Positions 32,723-41,474 of a stretch of 43,788 nt of DNA are shown piece after piece. The notes under the pieces were generated by a model that was not told the origin of the DNA, searched no databases, and saw only the letters and a list, made by a program, of their open reading frames with translations. The DNA is from Dehalococcoidia bacterium (GTDB lineage: Bacteria > Chloroflexota > Dehalococcoidia > Bin125): NCBI GenBank assembly GCA_022825265.1, contig JAJDXE010000014.1:1-43788 (forward strand). Reading direction: 5' to 3'. Made by a program: the position numbers and the translations under genes. The first letter of the stretch is position 1; each line of letters starts with the position of its first letter.

Positions 32723-33676
32723 CTACCGTCTCGCGTGGGCATAGCGCACGACGTGGCGACGGATGGCCTTGACGACCTGCTGGAAGCCTCGCTCGCTGCC
32801 GGGCAACATCAGCAACGCGAAGAAGGCGTGCATCTGACCCTTGTGACGCTGGAGGTCAACCTCAACTCCGGCGTCCTCGAGCCGCTGCGCGTACTCCTCG
32901 CCCTCGTCCCGCAGCGGGTCGTGCTCTGCCGTGAGCACGACTGCGGGCGGCAACCCGCTCAGGTCTTCGGCATACAGCGGAGAAGCGTCCGGTTCCGTTC
33001 GCCGGGCGGGATCGGGGATGTAGTGGTCGAAGAACCAGATCATCGAGTCCCGCGTCAGCAGCAGCTGGTTCTCAGGATCGACGTATGAGGGACGGTCGAA
33101 GTTCGCGTCGGTCACCGGATAGATCAGCACCTGCATCGCGATCGGCGGGCCATTGCGGTCGCGCGAGCGAAGGGACATCACGGCCGACAGGTTGCCGCCG
33201 GCGCTGTCGCCGGCGACGATCAGCGGCACCTGGTCTCCCGCGATGTCGTTCATATGCTCCGCGGTCCACTCGAGCGCCGCGTAGGAATCGTCCACTGCGA
33301 CCGGATAGTGGTGCTCGGGTGCCAGTCGGTAGTCGACCAGCACCACGGCGCAGGATGTCCGCTCGGCCAGCTTGCGACCCAGCGTGTCCGACTCGTCGAT
33401 CGAGCCGACGACCCAGCCACCGCCGTGGTAGTAGACGATGACGCCGACCGGCGGTTCGATCGGCACGAGCACGCGTACCTGGAAGCTGCCGTCCGCCTGC
33501 TCGATCGTGTGGTCCTCGACTCGCGCCATGCTCGGAGCAGGCCCGTTCAGGGCGGCCAGCTGAGCGCGGAACTGTCGGGCCTCTTCAGGCGTCCGATCCT
33601 CGAACGAGCCACCGCCCGAGTCGCCGCTGTTCAGTACTTCGTCCACAAACATCTTCGTGGCAACGTCAAGCGTCAT
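32723..33676 (-). CDS. alpha/beta hydrolase fold-3 (HSL-family) esterase
   Basis: A 317-residue esterase with HGGGW oxyanion motif (84-88), nucleophile elbow GDSAGGN (Ser158), acid EHDPLRDEG (Asp253) and histidine GQMHAFF (His283). DYRLAPEHHYP is the usual HSL-family strand before the elbow. It probably forms an operon with the BVMO downstream and would hydrolyse the ester or lactone made by it; this pairing is inferred. The start ATG has a GGAGACTC-type purine tract upstream. Confidence 0.9.
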   Translation of the reverse strand: MTLDVATKMFVDEVLNSGDSGGGSFEDRTPEEARQFRAQLAALNGPAPSMARVEDHTIEQADGSFQVRVLVPIEPPVGVIVYYHGGGWVVGSIDESDTLGRKLAERTSCAVVLVDYRLAPEHHYPVAVDDSYAALEWTAEHMNDIAGDQVPLIVAGDSAGGNLSAVMSLRSRDRNGPPIAMQVLIYPVTDANFDRPSYVDPENQLLLTRDSMIWFFDHYIPDPARRTEPDASPLYAEDLSGLPPAVVLTAEHDPLRDEGEEYAQRLEDAGVEVDLQRHKGQMHAFFALLMLPGSERGFQQVVKAIRRHVVRYAHARR

Positions 33677-33781
33677 ACGAGTCTCCTGTCGTCTCCAACA
33701 CGCTCAGACAAGTCGCGGAGGGTTTCGCCGAGAGTATCTCAGGTATTGGCGTCACTCGGCCACCAGATCGCAGGAAGAATC

Positions 33782-35215
33782 TCAGGTCCTTGCCGATGTC
33801 TCCTTCGTAGGTTCGGCTGAGTCCGCCCCAAACTCGTCAAGCGAGAAGGGCCGGTGGATGGGAGGGATCTTCGGCAACAGCTGGAACGCCGCGAATCCGA
33901 ACGGGCCAGCCAGTGCGAAGGCGACCAGGATGCCGATCTTGCTGTGCTTCAGCAGCTCGGGATCGGCGAAGGCGAGATCGGCGACGAACAGGGCGACGGT
34001 GAAGCCGATGCTCGCAACGAACCCAATCGCCCAGATGCCCTGCCAGGTCACGCCCGCTGGACGGCCCGCGCCCAGTTTGACTGCGATCCAGGTAGCCGCA
34101 ACCAGGCCGACCGGTTTACCGATCACGAGTCCCACGATCACCCCCCAGGTGACGCTGCTCGAGAAGGCTGCGTTCAGCCCCTCGCCGTCGAAATGCACGC
34201 CTGCGTTGGCCAGCGCAAACGCCGGAACCACGATGAACGCCACCCAGGGATGGAGTTGGTGTTCCAATCGATCAACGTGCGGGACGGCTTTGCTGCTCAG
34301 GTCGCTGAGGCCGAGCAGGGCATCGACGACCTGATCGTGCCCAAGCGGGCTCTCCGGAGATCTGCCGCCGGTGCTGAAGCGATCGAGCAGCCGCCGGGCC
34401 GTGCGCACAAAACCGTCCAGCGGGACCGGCGGCCGCCAGGGAGTGAGGAAGCCGAGCACCGCGCCGAGCGTGGTGGGATGCACCCCCGATTCGAGAATCG
34501 CGCCCCAGGCGACCAGTCCGACCGTCGCAAAGATGATCATGTTGCGTACGCCGAGTCGATAGAGCACCATCATCCACGCCACGAGCAAGCAGGTGAGCAG
34601 CACCTGCAGGATCTGGATGTCGCTCGAATAGAAGACGGCGACGACGAACACGGTGCCGATGTCGTCGACGATGACGAAGGTGAGCAACATCGCCCGCAGC
34701 CCGATCGGCACCCGAGACGCGAACAGGGTCGCGATACCGAGGGCGAAGGCCACGTCGGTCGCCATCGGGATCGCCCAGCCTTGCGACGCATCCGATCCCT
34801 GCGCAATCAACAGGTAGAGCCCAAGCGGCAGCAGCATCCCGCCGATCGCCCCGGCAATCGGCGCCGCCATCACGCGAGGGTCAGACAGCTCGCCAATCGT
34901 GATCTCGCGCTTGATCTCGAGTCCGATCACGAAGAAGAACAGCACCATCGCCACTTCGTTGATCCAGAAGTGGAGTGAACCCTCGACGGCCCAGATAGCC
35001 AGGTCGATGCTGATGTTGGCGTTGAGCAGCCGCTCGTATTCGTGATTCCAGGGCGAGTTCGCCCAGATCAGGGCGACGGCAGCGGCAGCGATCAGCAAGA
35101 CGGCGCTGGCGCTCTCGGTCTGGACAAACTCCTGGACCGGCCGCACGAACATGATGATCCGCGCGCGACCAAAGGTCCGCCGAGGATCGAGGTGGTGGAG
35201 CGTGCGCCCGAGCAT
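33782..35215 (-). CDS. nhaA: Na+/H+ antiporter NhaA
   Basis: A 477-residue integral membrane protein with 12 hydrophobic segments that exports Na+ in exchange for H+. MATDVAFALG (Asp154) and FVIVDDIGTV (Asp184-Asp185) correspond to the ion-binding aspartates of the NhaA family, and FFFVIGLEIKREI (about 93-105) is a conserved block. Longer than E. coli NhaA (388 residues), mainly through a loop (about 270-320) and C-terminal tail. LHPWVAFIVVPAFALANAGV and ASIGFTVALF are family motifs. The gene lies alone, convergent with nothing and 36 bases after the next minus-strand gene's stop; pH/salt regulation cannot be judged. Confidence 0.92.
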   Translation of the reverse strand: MLGRTLHHLDPRRTFGRARIIMFVRPVQEFVQTESASAVLLIAAAAVALIWANSPWNHEYERLLNANISIDLAIWAVEGSLHFWINEVAMVLFFFVIGLEIKREITIGELSDPRVMAAPIAGAIGGMLLPLGLYLLIAQGSDASQGWAIPMATDVAFALGIATLFASRVPIGLRAMLLTFVIVDDIGTVFVVAVFYSSDIQILQVLLTCLLVAWMMVLYRLGVRNMIIFATVGLVAWGAILESGVHPTTLGAVLGFLTPWRPPVPLDGFVRTARRLLDRFSTGGRSPESPLGHDQVVDALLGLSDLSSKAVPHVDRLEHQLHPWVAFIVVPAFALANAGVHFDGEGLNAAFSSSVTWGVIVGLVIGKPVGLVAATWIAVKLGAGRPAGVTWQGIWAIGFVASIGFTVALFVADLAFADPELLKHSKIGILVAFALAGPFGFAAFQLLPKIPPIHRPFSLDEFGADSAEPTKETSART

Positions 35216-35251
35216 GGATCTACCGTAGATGCCCTGACGCAGTCGATTGGG

Positions 35252-36964
35252 CTAGGCGTGCAACGCCTCACCACGGTGCAGGCGAGCGGCGGTCTCGTAT
35301 GTCTGACCCATTGAGCGGACCGTCGGCGCATGAGCGGTGAGGAAGCGGCTGGCGCCGATCAGCACATCGTCCGCCTCGGGACGACCGCCGAAGCGATCGA
35401 CGAGGCGCAGCGCGGCGTCGTAAATCTGGAACGAGTGGAAGCCGGCGTCCTCGCGCAGGAGCGCAGTGCCTAACGTTCGGACGACTTCGTCCCGCTGGCC
35501 GCCGGCGAGCAGGTCGGCCACGGATTGACCCGTTTCATCGACCTGTTGCTGGCGGTCGAAGTGGTCGAGCAGGTCATCGGTGGAGGTTGAGCCGCCGTTT
35601 GGTTCCGGTCTGGGCTGGCGCGGCATGTTCAGAAACCGCTCGAGGTAGACCGAGGCGGCGCCGTCGAGGATGCCGCGGGCCAACTCGCGGGAGGGCGCGC
35701 GCTGCATCGCACGGTCGACGGCGTTGGTGTAGGTGAATGTGTGGTGGACGGTGTTCCAGTCGCCGAACTCATTGGAGATATGGAAGTGCATCGGCCGCCG
35801 TGCCGCGGCATAGGCGACGGTCGCGCTGAGCTCCGTCAGCGGCGCTCCCGCGCGGGCTGCGTCGACGATTCGGCGCAGCGAGCGGTCGGGTGGGTCGTCG
35901 AGGATCGACTCCGCGACTGGGCGGTGCTCGTCCCAGGACTCGTTGCGCTCGCCGCCGACGACCAGCGCCTCGTCCAGCGCATCGCCGGCTTCATCCAGCA
36001 GGCGGGGTAGGTCGACTGGGTGCTGCCAGGAGGAAGTCTCTTCCATCCGCTGGGCGCCCGTGATCGTGGGGATGACCGAGCTGAGCACGTCGGGCGCGGT
36101 TTCCCAGCCGACGACGTCGAGCAGCTCGCAGGCTTTGTTGGCGAAATCGAGCGTGTGGCCGACGTCCATGAAGGTGTGGTCGGTCGAGGCGGCGAAGAGC
36201 AGGTCGGCGAGCTGTCCGCCGTCGAGACCGGCGACGGCGGCCGTGCGCAGGCATCGCTCGGCGGCGTCGCGCGAGCGTACTTCGGCGAAGCGCCGGAACC
36301 AGGTGCGGAACTGTTCGGGTCGATCTTCGTCGGTGTCGAGCGCGGCGATGTCGAAGTCGGGCGGCTGTCCCTGGACGCTACGGGCGACATGCACGACTCC
36401 GTGGTAGAGCGCGCGGGGTCGGTCGTCGGGAGCCAGATGCGGCAGCACGTTGGCCATGGCCGTGAGGATCGAGAGTCCGCTGGACCAGCCGGCGGCGCGG
36501 TTCTTGACGCCAAAGCGGGCGGCCTCGGCGAGCACGAGGTCTTCGCGGCCCTCCTCGCACAGACCGATGACCGACTTGGCGACCACGAGTCGCAGGTTCT
36601 GTTCCAGACCCTCGGAGAGTTTTCGCGTGCAGTGCGCGACGGCTTCTTCCTCCACGGGCTCGGGGTCGAGCCAGACCTGGCCGTCGCGGACTTCCGCGCG
36701 GAAGGCGGCCACATCGTCGGCGAAGAGGTCAAAGGCGCAGCCGCCGGAGAGGTCGAACTTGGCGTGGTGCCAGTGACAGGTCAGGATGCCGTCGGCGACG
36801 GTGCCCTGGCTGAGCGGGAAGCCCATGTGGGGGCAGCGATTATCGACCGCGAAAACCTGATCGCGATGCCAGAAGACGGCCGCCGTGCGCTGCCCGGTCG
36901 AGACAACCCGAACGCCCTCACGCTGCAATTCGTCAAGCGAGCAAACACGTACGGTGGCGTTCAT
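35252..36964 (-). CDS. Rieske ferredoxin domain fused to a large His-rich domain
   Basis: A 570-residue cytosolic protein. Residues about 1-105 are a complete Rieske domain: C44-x-H46 (RCPHMGFPLSQG) and C63-x2-H66 (TCHWHHAKFDL), spacing 16. The remaining 460 residues are mostly helical and rich in conserved-looking histidines: YHGVVHVA (188, 192), TDHTFMDVGH (263, 270), HFHISNEFGDWNTVHHTF (393-408). This is not the usual catalytic domain of ring-hydroxylating oxygenases. It vaguely recalls questin-oxidase-like proteins, a tentative comparison. The histidines could bind iron, with the Rieske centre feeding electrons. ATG at 36964; upstream 105 bases to the divergent MetE-like gene. Confidence 0.75.
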   Translation of the reverse strand: MNATVRVCSLDELQREGVRVVSTGQRTAAVFWHRDQVFAVDNRCPHMGFPLSQGTVADGILTCHWHHAKFDLSGGCAFDLFADDVAAFRAEVRDGQVWLDPEPVEEEAVAHCTRKLSEGLEQNLRLVVAKSVIGLCEEGREDLVLAEAARFGVKNRAAGWSSGLSILTAMANVLPHLAPDDRPRALYHGVVHVARSVQGQPPDFDIAALDTDEDRPEQFRTWFRRFAEVRSRDAAERCLRTAAVAGLDGGQLADLLFAASTDHTFMDVGHTLDFANKACELLDVVGWETAPDVLSSVIPTITGAQRMEETSSWQHPVDLPRLLDEAGDALDEALVVGGERNESWDEHRPVAESILDDPPDRSLRRIVDAARAGAPLTELSATVAYAAARRPMHFHISNEFGDWNTVHHTFTYTNAVDRAMQRAPSRELARGILDGAASVYLERFLNMPRQPRPEPNGGSTSTDDLLDHFDRQQQVDETGQSVADLLAGGQRDEVVRTLGTALLREDAGFHSFQIYDAALRLVDRFGGRPEADDVLIGASRFLTAHAPTVRSMGQTYETAARLHRGEALHA

Positions 36965-37069
36965 GGCAGTCCTCCAGTCCTGGCTTGAAGGCTATCGATG
37001 AGAACGTGATGATGTGTGGGCGGAGCAACGCGGTCAGGACCCGGATCGTGATGATGGAGGTGTTTCGAT

Positions 37070-38104
37070 ATGGCCAATCCAGCTACGGCCGGCCGGCCTC
37101 GAGGCGTGCATCTCGTCGGCAGCGTCCCGTTGGCTGACAGCGAAACCGTCTTCCGCGAAGTCTCCTCGAGAGTGGGAGACCGGCTACGGCGGGTGCCCGA
37201 CGGTGAGACGGGCATCCGGTCCAACTGGATTCAGTGGCAGTTTCCGCTGCTGCTGGAGGTTCCTGAGTTTGAATCGGCGGATGAGCCGGCCGGACCGTTT
37301 GGCGCCCGGTTGCAGCTGCGCTCGGGGTCAAACGCTGCAGGCATCCAGTTTCCCGAACTCGGATATCGCGCTGCTGCGGTCGAGTCGTACCAGGTGTTCT
37401 CGCGATTGAAACAAGAGGGACTGATCGGAGAGCAGGTCAGATTCCAGGTCTGCCTGCCGACGCCACTTGCGGTGATCCATGTTCGGTTCGTCCCTCGTGA
37501 CCAGGAAGCGGTCGAACAGGCATATGAGCGCCAGCTACTCGAGGAGTTGGACGGGTTGCTGGATGTGATCCCCGCCGACGAGCTGGCGATTCAGTGGGAC
37601 ACGGCAGTGGAGTTTGCCATTCTCGAAGGGCTATTGCCGTCGTTCTTGGTCGACGCCGAAACGGAAATCGTGGATCGCCTGGTTCGGCTGGGCAATCGTG
37701 TCCCGACAGGCGTCGAGGTGGGATATCACCTCTGCTACGGGGACGTCGAGCATCAGCACTTCATCGAGCCGGTCGACACGACGAAGCTGGTCGCCGTTGC
37801 CAATGGCGTTTGCGCCGGCGTTGAACGATCGGTCGACTGGATACACATGCCGGTTCCGCGGGATCGCAACGACGACGCCTTCTTCGCGCCGCTGACCGGG
37901 TTGCAGCTACAGTCCGAGACCGAGCTCTATCTCGGACTCGTGCATCTGACCGACGGCGTCGCTGGAACCGAGGAGCGCATCGCCGCTGCGCGGCGGGCGG
38001 TTCCCATGTTTGGCGTGGCGACCGAGTGCGGCTTCGGCAGGCGTTCGGCCGAGACGATTCCCGCCTTGCTCGACGTGCACGCGAGCGTCGAAGTTCCCGC
38101 CTGA
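37070..38104 (+). CDS. cobalamin-independent methionine synthase-like (MetE C-terminal fold) protein
   Basis: A 344-residue TIM-barrel protein. HLVGSVPL (14-21) and RRVPDGETG (40-48) open it. YHLCYGD (His220-x-Cys222) and TECGFGRR (Cys320) supply the H-x-C and distal Cys zinc ligands used by MetE to activate thiols. The protein is half of MetE in length, lacking the N-terminal barrel, as seen in a family of stand-alone MetE-like proteins that may act on other thiols or methyl donors. Reaction unknown. It is followed by a YdeI-like gene about 18 bases later on the same strand. Confidence 0.75.
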   Translation: MANPATAGRPRGVHLVGSVPLADSETVFREVSSRVGDRLRRVPDGETGIRSNWIQWQFPLLLEVPEFESADEPAGPFGARLQLRSGSNAAGIQFPELGYRAAAVESYQVFSRLKQEGLIGEQVRFQVCLPTPLAVIHVRFVPRDQEAVEQAYERQLLEELDGLLDVIPADELAIQWDTAVEFAILEGLLPSFLVDAETEIVDRLVRLGNRVPTGVEVGYHLCYGDVEHQHFIEPVDTTKLVAVANGVCAGVERSVDWIHMPVPRDRNDDAFFAPLTGLQLQSETELYLGLVHLTDGVAGTEERIAAARRAVPMFGVATECGFGRRSAETIPALLDVHASVEVPA

Positions 38105-38122
38105 CGGAGCGGAGCATTGAGC

Positions 38123-38389
38123 ATGCCTGAGCCGGAATCCCGTCTGTCCCGACCGATTCAGCCGATGCCCGCGTTCGTCGAGCAGGCGCTGGAGGAGGGA
38201 GGCCTGGTGGCCGCCTACGAGGCACGCCCGCCGTATCAGCGCAACGACTATCTCGCCTGGATTGCCCGCGCCAAGAGACCGGAGACGAAGGAGCGGCGGT
38301 TGCAACAGATGCTCTCCGAACTGGAACAGGGAGACGTGTACATGAAGATGGACTGGCGGGCGGCCAGAGTCGGGCGCGACGCCGGTTGA
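38123..38389 (+). CDS. YdeI/OmdA-type small protein
   Basis: An 88-residue protein. YQRNDYLAWIARAKRPETKERRLQQML matches the C-terminal part of YdeI/OmdA ('bacteriocin-protection') proteins, and VYMKMDW follows. It contains only that C-terminal helical part, so it may be a stand-alone form. The ATG at 38123 has GGAG eight bases upstream; an earlier TTG at 38117 would add two residues. Likely co-transcribed with the MetE-like gene. Function unknown. Confidence 0.7.
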   Translation: MPEPESRLSRPIQPMPAFVEQALEEGGLVAAYEARPPYQRNDYLAWIARAKRPETKERRLQQMLSELEQGDVYMKMDWRAARVGRDAG

Positions 38390-38471
38390 CCAAAGGCGGG
38401 GTTCGGTCGCGGGGCAGAATCGGTAGATTTGAAGTTCACGGAGGACGCTCGCGTTGGCAAAGGGGGAGACC

Positions 38472-38849
38472 ATGCCGCTGCAACTCGATCACACCATCGT
38501 GCCGGCCTATGACAAGGAACGATCGGCGCGGTTCATTGCCCGGATGTTTGGCCTGACATACGAGGGCACCTGGGGACATTTCGCTCCGGTCAAGGTCAAC
38601 GACACGCTGACCCTGGACTTCGACAACTCGGACAATCCCGGCTCCAACCACTACGCCTTTCTGGCCTCAGACGAAGAGTTCGACGCCATCCTGCAGCGGG
38701 TCAGAGACGAGGGCATCAGCTTCGGCAGCGGACCCGGGTCAAGGACGGACGGCCAGATCAATCACCGTCACCAGGGTCGCGGATTCTACTTCGACTGCGA
38801 GAATGGCCACGTCTGGGAAGTGATCACCCACACCTACGTCACTGATTGA
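38472..38849 (+). CDS. VOC family (glyoxalase-like) protein
   Basis: A 125-residue VOC-fold protein starting MPLQLDHTIVPAYDKERSARFIARMFGL, the typical opening of the bleomycin-resistance/dioxygenase subgroup. HYAFLAS and GRGFYFDCENGHVWEVITH supply likely metal ligands (His, Glu). The ATG at 38472 follows GGGGGAG closely; a TTG at 38454 with GGAGG upstream is an alternative start. Its end is 20 bases from the convergent crotonase gene. Substrate unknown. Confidence 0.8.
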   Translation: MPLQLDHTIVPAYDKERSARFIARMFGLTYEGTWGHFAPVKVNDTLTLDFDNSDNPGSNHYAFLASDEEFDAILQRVRDEGISFGSGPGSRTDGQINHRHQGRGFYFDCENGHVWEVITHTYVTD

Positions 38850-38868
38850 CTTGACCGACTGACTGGGC

Positions 38869-39729
38869 CTATTCCGACTCCTTATATCCCTGATCGCGCT
38901 CGCGCTTGAAGGCAGCCCAGCCCTGTTCTTCACGGATTCGCTGGCGTCCGGCTCCGACTGAGTCTTCGGCTTCCAGCAGCTCCCGCAGGGTTTCGTTGTC
39001 TCGGTAGCGGACTGCGTCGATCAGGCCCATCTGCTCGTAGACCATGTTGACGAGCCGCTTGTTCATCCGGACCACCGTGGGCGGCAAGGCGGCCAGCTTG
39101 CGGGCCATCTCGTCGGCGGCTTCATCGAGCTGATCGTCGGGTACGACGCGGTTGACGAGGCCCATCCGGTGTGCGTCCTCGGCTGTGATCACTTCGCCCA
39201 GCAGTAGGAGTTCCTTGGCGAGTTTCTGGGTCGTCAGAAACGGGGTGATCAGCACGGGGACGCCGAAGCCGTGGCGGATCTGGATTTCGCCGAGGCGGGC
39301 GTTCTCGGAGGCGACCGTGAAGTCACAGACGCCGGCCAGTTCGCAGCCCTGACCGACAGCGTGTCCGCGCACCGAGGCGATGACCGGCTTGGGGAACGAC
39401 CAGATCCGCATCTGGACGTCGAGTGAGTCGGGCGCGGGATCGTCGTCTGGATAGAGCGAGGCCCAGAGGTCTCCGCCCGCGGAGAAGGCTCGGCCCGCTC
39501 CGCTGAGGATGACGGCGCGGACGTCGTCATCGGTCTCGGCCCGGTCGAACGCGGCGTCTAACAGGCGCGTGACGTTTCGGTTGATCGCGTTGAGGACCAG
39601 CGGACGGTTGAGCGTGATCCTGGCGACGCTGTCGGCGGCTTCGTAGAGGACGTCATCGGGCGACGGCGGCGGGATCGCGATGCCGTCGGGCGTCTTCTTC
39701 CAGTTCGAAGTGTCTGGCTGGGACGTCAT
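38869..39729 (-). CDS. enoyl-CoA hydratase/isomerase (crotonase) family protein
   Basis: A 286-residue crotonase-fold protein acting on a CoA thioester; cytosolic. ARITLNRPLVLNAINRNV, VILSGAGRAFSAGGDL (oxyanion hole) and GHAVGQGCELAGVCDF are diagnostic. A glutamate in CELAGVCD is at the position of the hydratase Glu; whether a second catalytic Glu is present is less clear, so hydratase versus isomerase or hydrolase cannot be settled. It may serve the CoA-ester pathways implied by the CoA-transferases. GCCTCC upstream (GGAGGC in sense) is a good ribosome site. Confidence 0.9.
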   Translation of the reverse strand: MTSQPDTSNWKKTPDGIAIPPPSPDDVLYEAADSVARITLNRPLVLNAINRNVTRLLDAAFDRAETDDDVRAVILSGAGRAFSAGGDLWASLYPDDDPAPDSLDVQMRIWSFPKPVIASVRGHAVGQGCELAGVCDFTVASENARLGEIQIRHGFGVPVLITPFLTTQKLAKELLLLGEVITAEDAHRMGLVNRVVPDDQLDEAADEMARKLAALPPTVVRMNKRLVNMVYEQMGLIDAVRYRDNETLRELLEAEDSVGAGRQRIREEQGWAAFKRERDQGYKESE

Positions 39730-39830
39730 GGCGATGCCTCCTGGTTTCGGAACCGAACGCTATCACGACCCGTCCCCGCGAAAGCGTAGAATCTGCTCGC
39801 TTGAGGGGACATGAGAGGAAGCCGGGAACC

Positions 39831-40559
39831 ATGGCGACGCTGCAGGATGTGATGGCGGAATTGGAGGCGGCCGGCACGGCGCAGAACCGCAAGGTCTACA
39901 CGCGGCACGGCGCCGCCGAGCCGATGTTTGGCGTGAGCTACAAGGAACTCGGCCAGATTGGCAAACCGCTGAGGCTGGATCAGGCACTGGCGATTGAGCT
40001 CTGGCGGAGCGGCAACCACGATGCTCGAGTCCTGGCGACGCGAGTCGCCGATCCGTCGGCGATGACGGAGGGTCTGGCGCATGAGTGGCTCGGCAGCGTC
40101 GACAACTACATCCTGGCGGAGGGGCTGGGCGGGCTGATCGCGAAGTCGCCGGTGGCGCGAACGGTCAGCGACGCCTTGCGCGACGACTCGGGGGAGTGGC
40201 CGGCGTCGGTGGGCTGGTTCATCGTGGCTTGCACGGCCGAGCAGCCGGATCTGTGGGCGGACGGGGAGCTCAGCGAGCTCGTCGCCCAGATTCATACCGA
40301 GATCGACAACCGGCCGAATCGAGTTCGGCATGAAATGAACGGGGCGCTGATCGCGATCGGTCTGCGAGATGAAGATCTGCGAGCTTCCGTGCTAGGAGCG
40401 GCTCGGCGGATCGGTCCGGTCCAGGTCGACCATGGCGAGACGGGCTGCAAGACACCGGAGGTGGTGCCCTATATCGAGCGCACGCTCGCCCGCCGGGCTC
40501 AGATGGCCGCTCGACGGGCTGAGAAGGCACGCGCCAAAGCGGCGGCCGCTCGTCGCTAG
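39831..40559 (+). CDS. DNA alkylation repair protein, AlkD-like HEAT-repeat family
   Basis: A 242-residue all-helical protein of the AlkC/AlkD-like group, which removes or recognises alkylated bases. MATLQDVMAELEAAGTAQNRKVYTRHG and MFGVSYKELGQIGK are the family N-terminus, ALAIELWRSGNHDARVLATRVADP and MNGALIAIGLRD continue the HEAT repeats. It ends in a basic Arg/Ala/Lys helix suited to DNA contact. ATG at 39831 chosen as the family start; a TTG at 39801 would add ten residues. Members of this subgroup may lack full glycosylase activity. Confidence 0.85.
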   Translation: MATLQDVMAELEAAGTAQNRKVYTRHGAAEPMFGVSYKELGQIGKPLRLDQALAIELWRSGNHDARVLATRVADPSAMTEGLAHEWLGSVDNYILAEGLGGLIAKSPVARTVSDALRDDSGEWPASVGWFIVACTAEQPDLWADGELSELVAQIHTEIDNRPNRVRHEMNGALIAIGLRDEDLRASVLGAARRIGPVQVDHGETGCKTPEVVPYIERTLARRAQMAARRAEKARAKAAAARR

Positions 40560-40613
40560 CAGCTCTCCTAGAATCCCAACCAACCCACCGACACGAGGGG
40601 AGAAGGAAGCGCC

Positions 40614-41474
40614 ATGCCCAACGACACACCTGTGATCGACTGCCAGGTGCACGCCTACGACCGCAACGATGAATCGAACTACCGGGCCGTGCTGGCCGGT
40701 CCGGCGACGGTGACCGGTGAGGAGATGGTCGCGGCGATGGACGCCGTCGGCGTCGACGGCGCGTTGCTGATTTCTCCCTTCACGATCTACGGCTACGACT
40801 CCAGCTACTGCGAGGGCGTCGCCGAGCGGTTCCCCGACCGCTTCGGCTTGATCGCGCCGTTCGACCCCAACTCCGACACGGTCGCGGCCGATGTCGAGGC
40901 CTGGGCCGCCCGGCCCGGCGTCGTGGGCGCGCGGATCGTGCTGGCATTCGAAGGCGTCGACGCCGATCATCCCGGGCTCGCGCATGTGCTCGAAGCCGGC
41001 GTCCGCGGCGGCATTCCGATCAACGTTCTCTGCTGGGGGCAGCTACAGATCCTGTCGGAGCTGGCTCGGCGGCATCCCGACACGCAGATCGTGATCGACC
41101 ACGTCGGACTGCAGCAGCCCTTCCAGCCGCCCGCCCCCGACGAACCGTGGGCTGAGGTCGACAACGTCATCGCCCTCGCCCAGTACGACAACGTGGCGAT
41201 CAAGATCTCCGGCGCCTGCACGCTCTCGCACGAGCCGTTCCCCTACCCCGACATCTGGCCGCCGCTGCATCGCATCTTCGAGGCCTACACGCTCGAGCGC
41301 TGCCTCTGGGGTACCGACTGGACGCGCGCCACCAACCTACTCACCTTCGAGCAGGGTGTCGAGGCGTTTCGCGTCACTGAGACGTTGTCCGACGACGAGC
41401 GCGCGACCCTGATGGGCGGCGCTCTGCAACAGATCTACGGCTGGACGCCGGGCGGTTCCGACGCTGGAGGCTAG
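40614..41474 (+). CDS. amidohydrolase family (Amidohydro_2) TIM-barrel hydrolase
   Basis: A 286-residue protein. VIDCQVHAYD at 7-16 stands where D-x-H-x-H is usual; only the second histidine (His13) is kept and the first is Gln11. IVIDHVGLQQPF carries the mid-protein His, and CLWGTDWTRATNLLTF the catalytic Asp region. Such proteins include lactonases and decarboxylases working with or without metal. GAAGGAAG precedes the ATG. Its stop overlaps by four bases (CTAG) the stop of the convergent SDR gene. Substrate unknown. Confidence 0.85.
   Translation: MPNDTPVIDCQVHAYDRNDESNYRAVLAGPATVTGEEMVAAMDAVGVDGALLISPFTIYGYDSSYCEGVAERFPDRFGLIAPFDPNSDTVAADVEAWAARPGVVGARIVLAFEGVDADHPGLAHVLEAGVRGGIPINVLCWGQLQILSELARRHPDTQIVIDHVGLQQPFQPPAPDEPWAEVDNVIALAQYDNVAIKISGACTLSHEPFPYPDIWPPLHRIFEAYTLERCLWGTDWTRATNLLTFEQGVEAFRVTETLSDDERATLMGGALQQIYGWTPGGSDAGG

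Noticed and set aside
30914..33088. 724-codon plus-strand frame
   Set aside because: Antisense to the BVMO and esterase genes, whose catalytic motifs are complete; the product has no domain.
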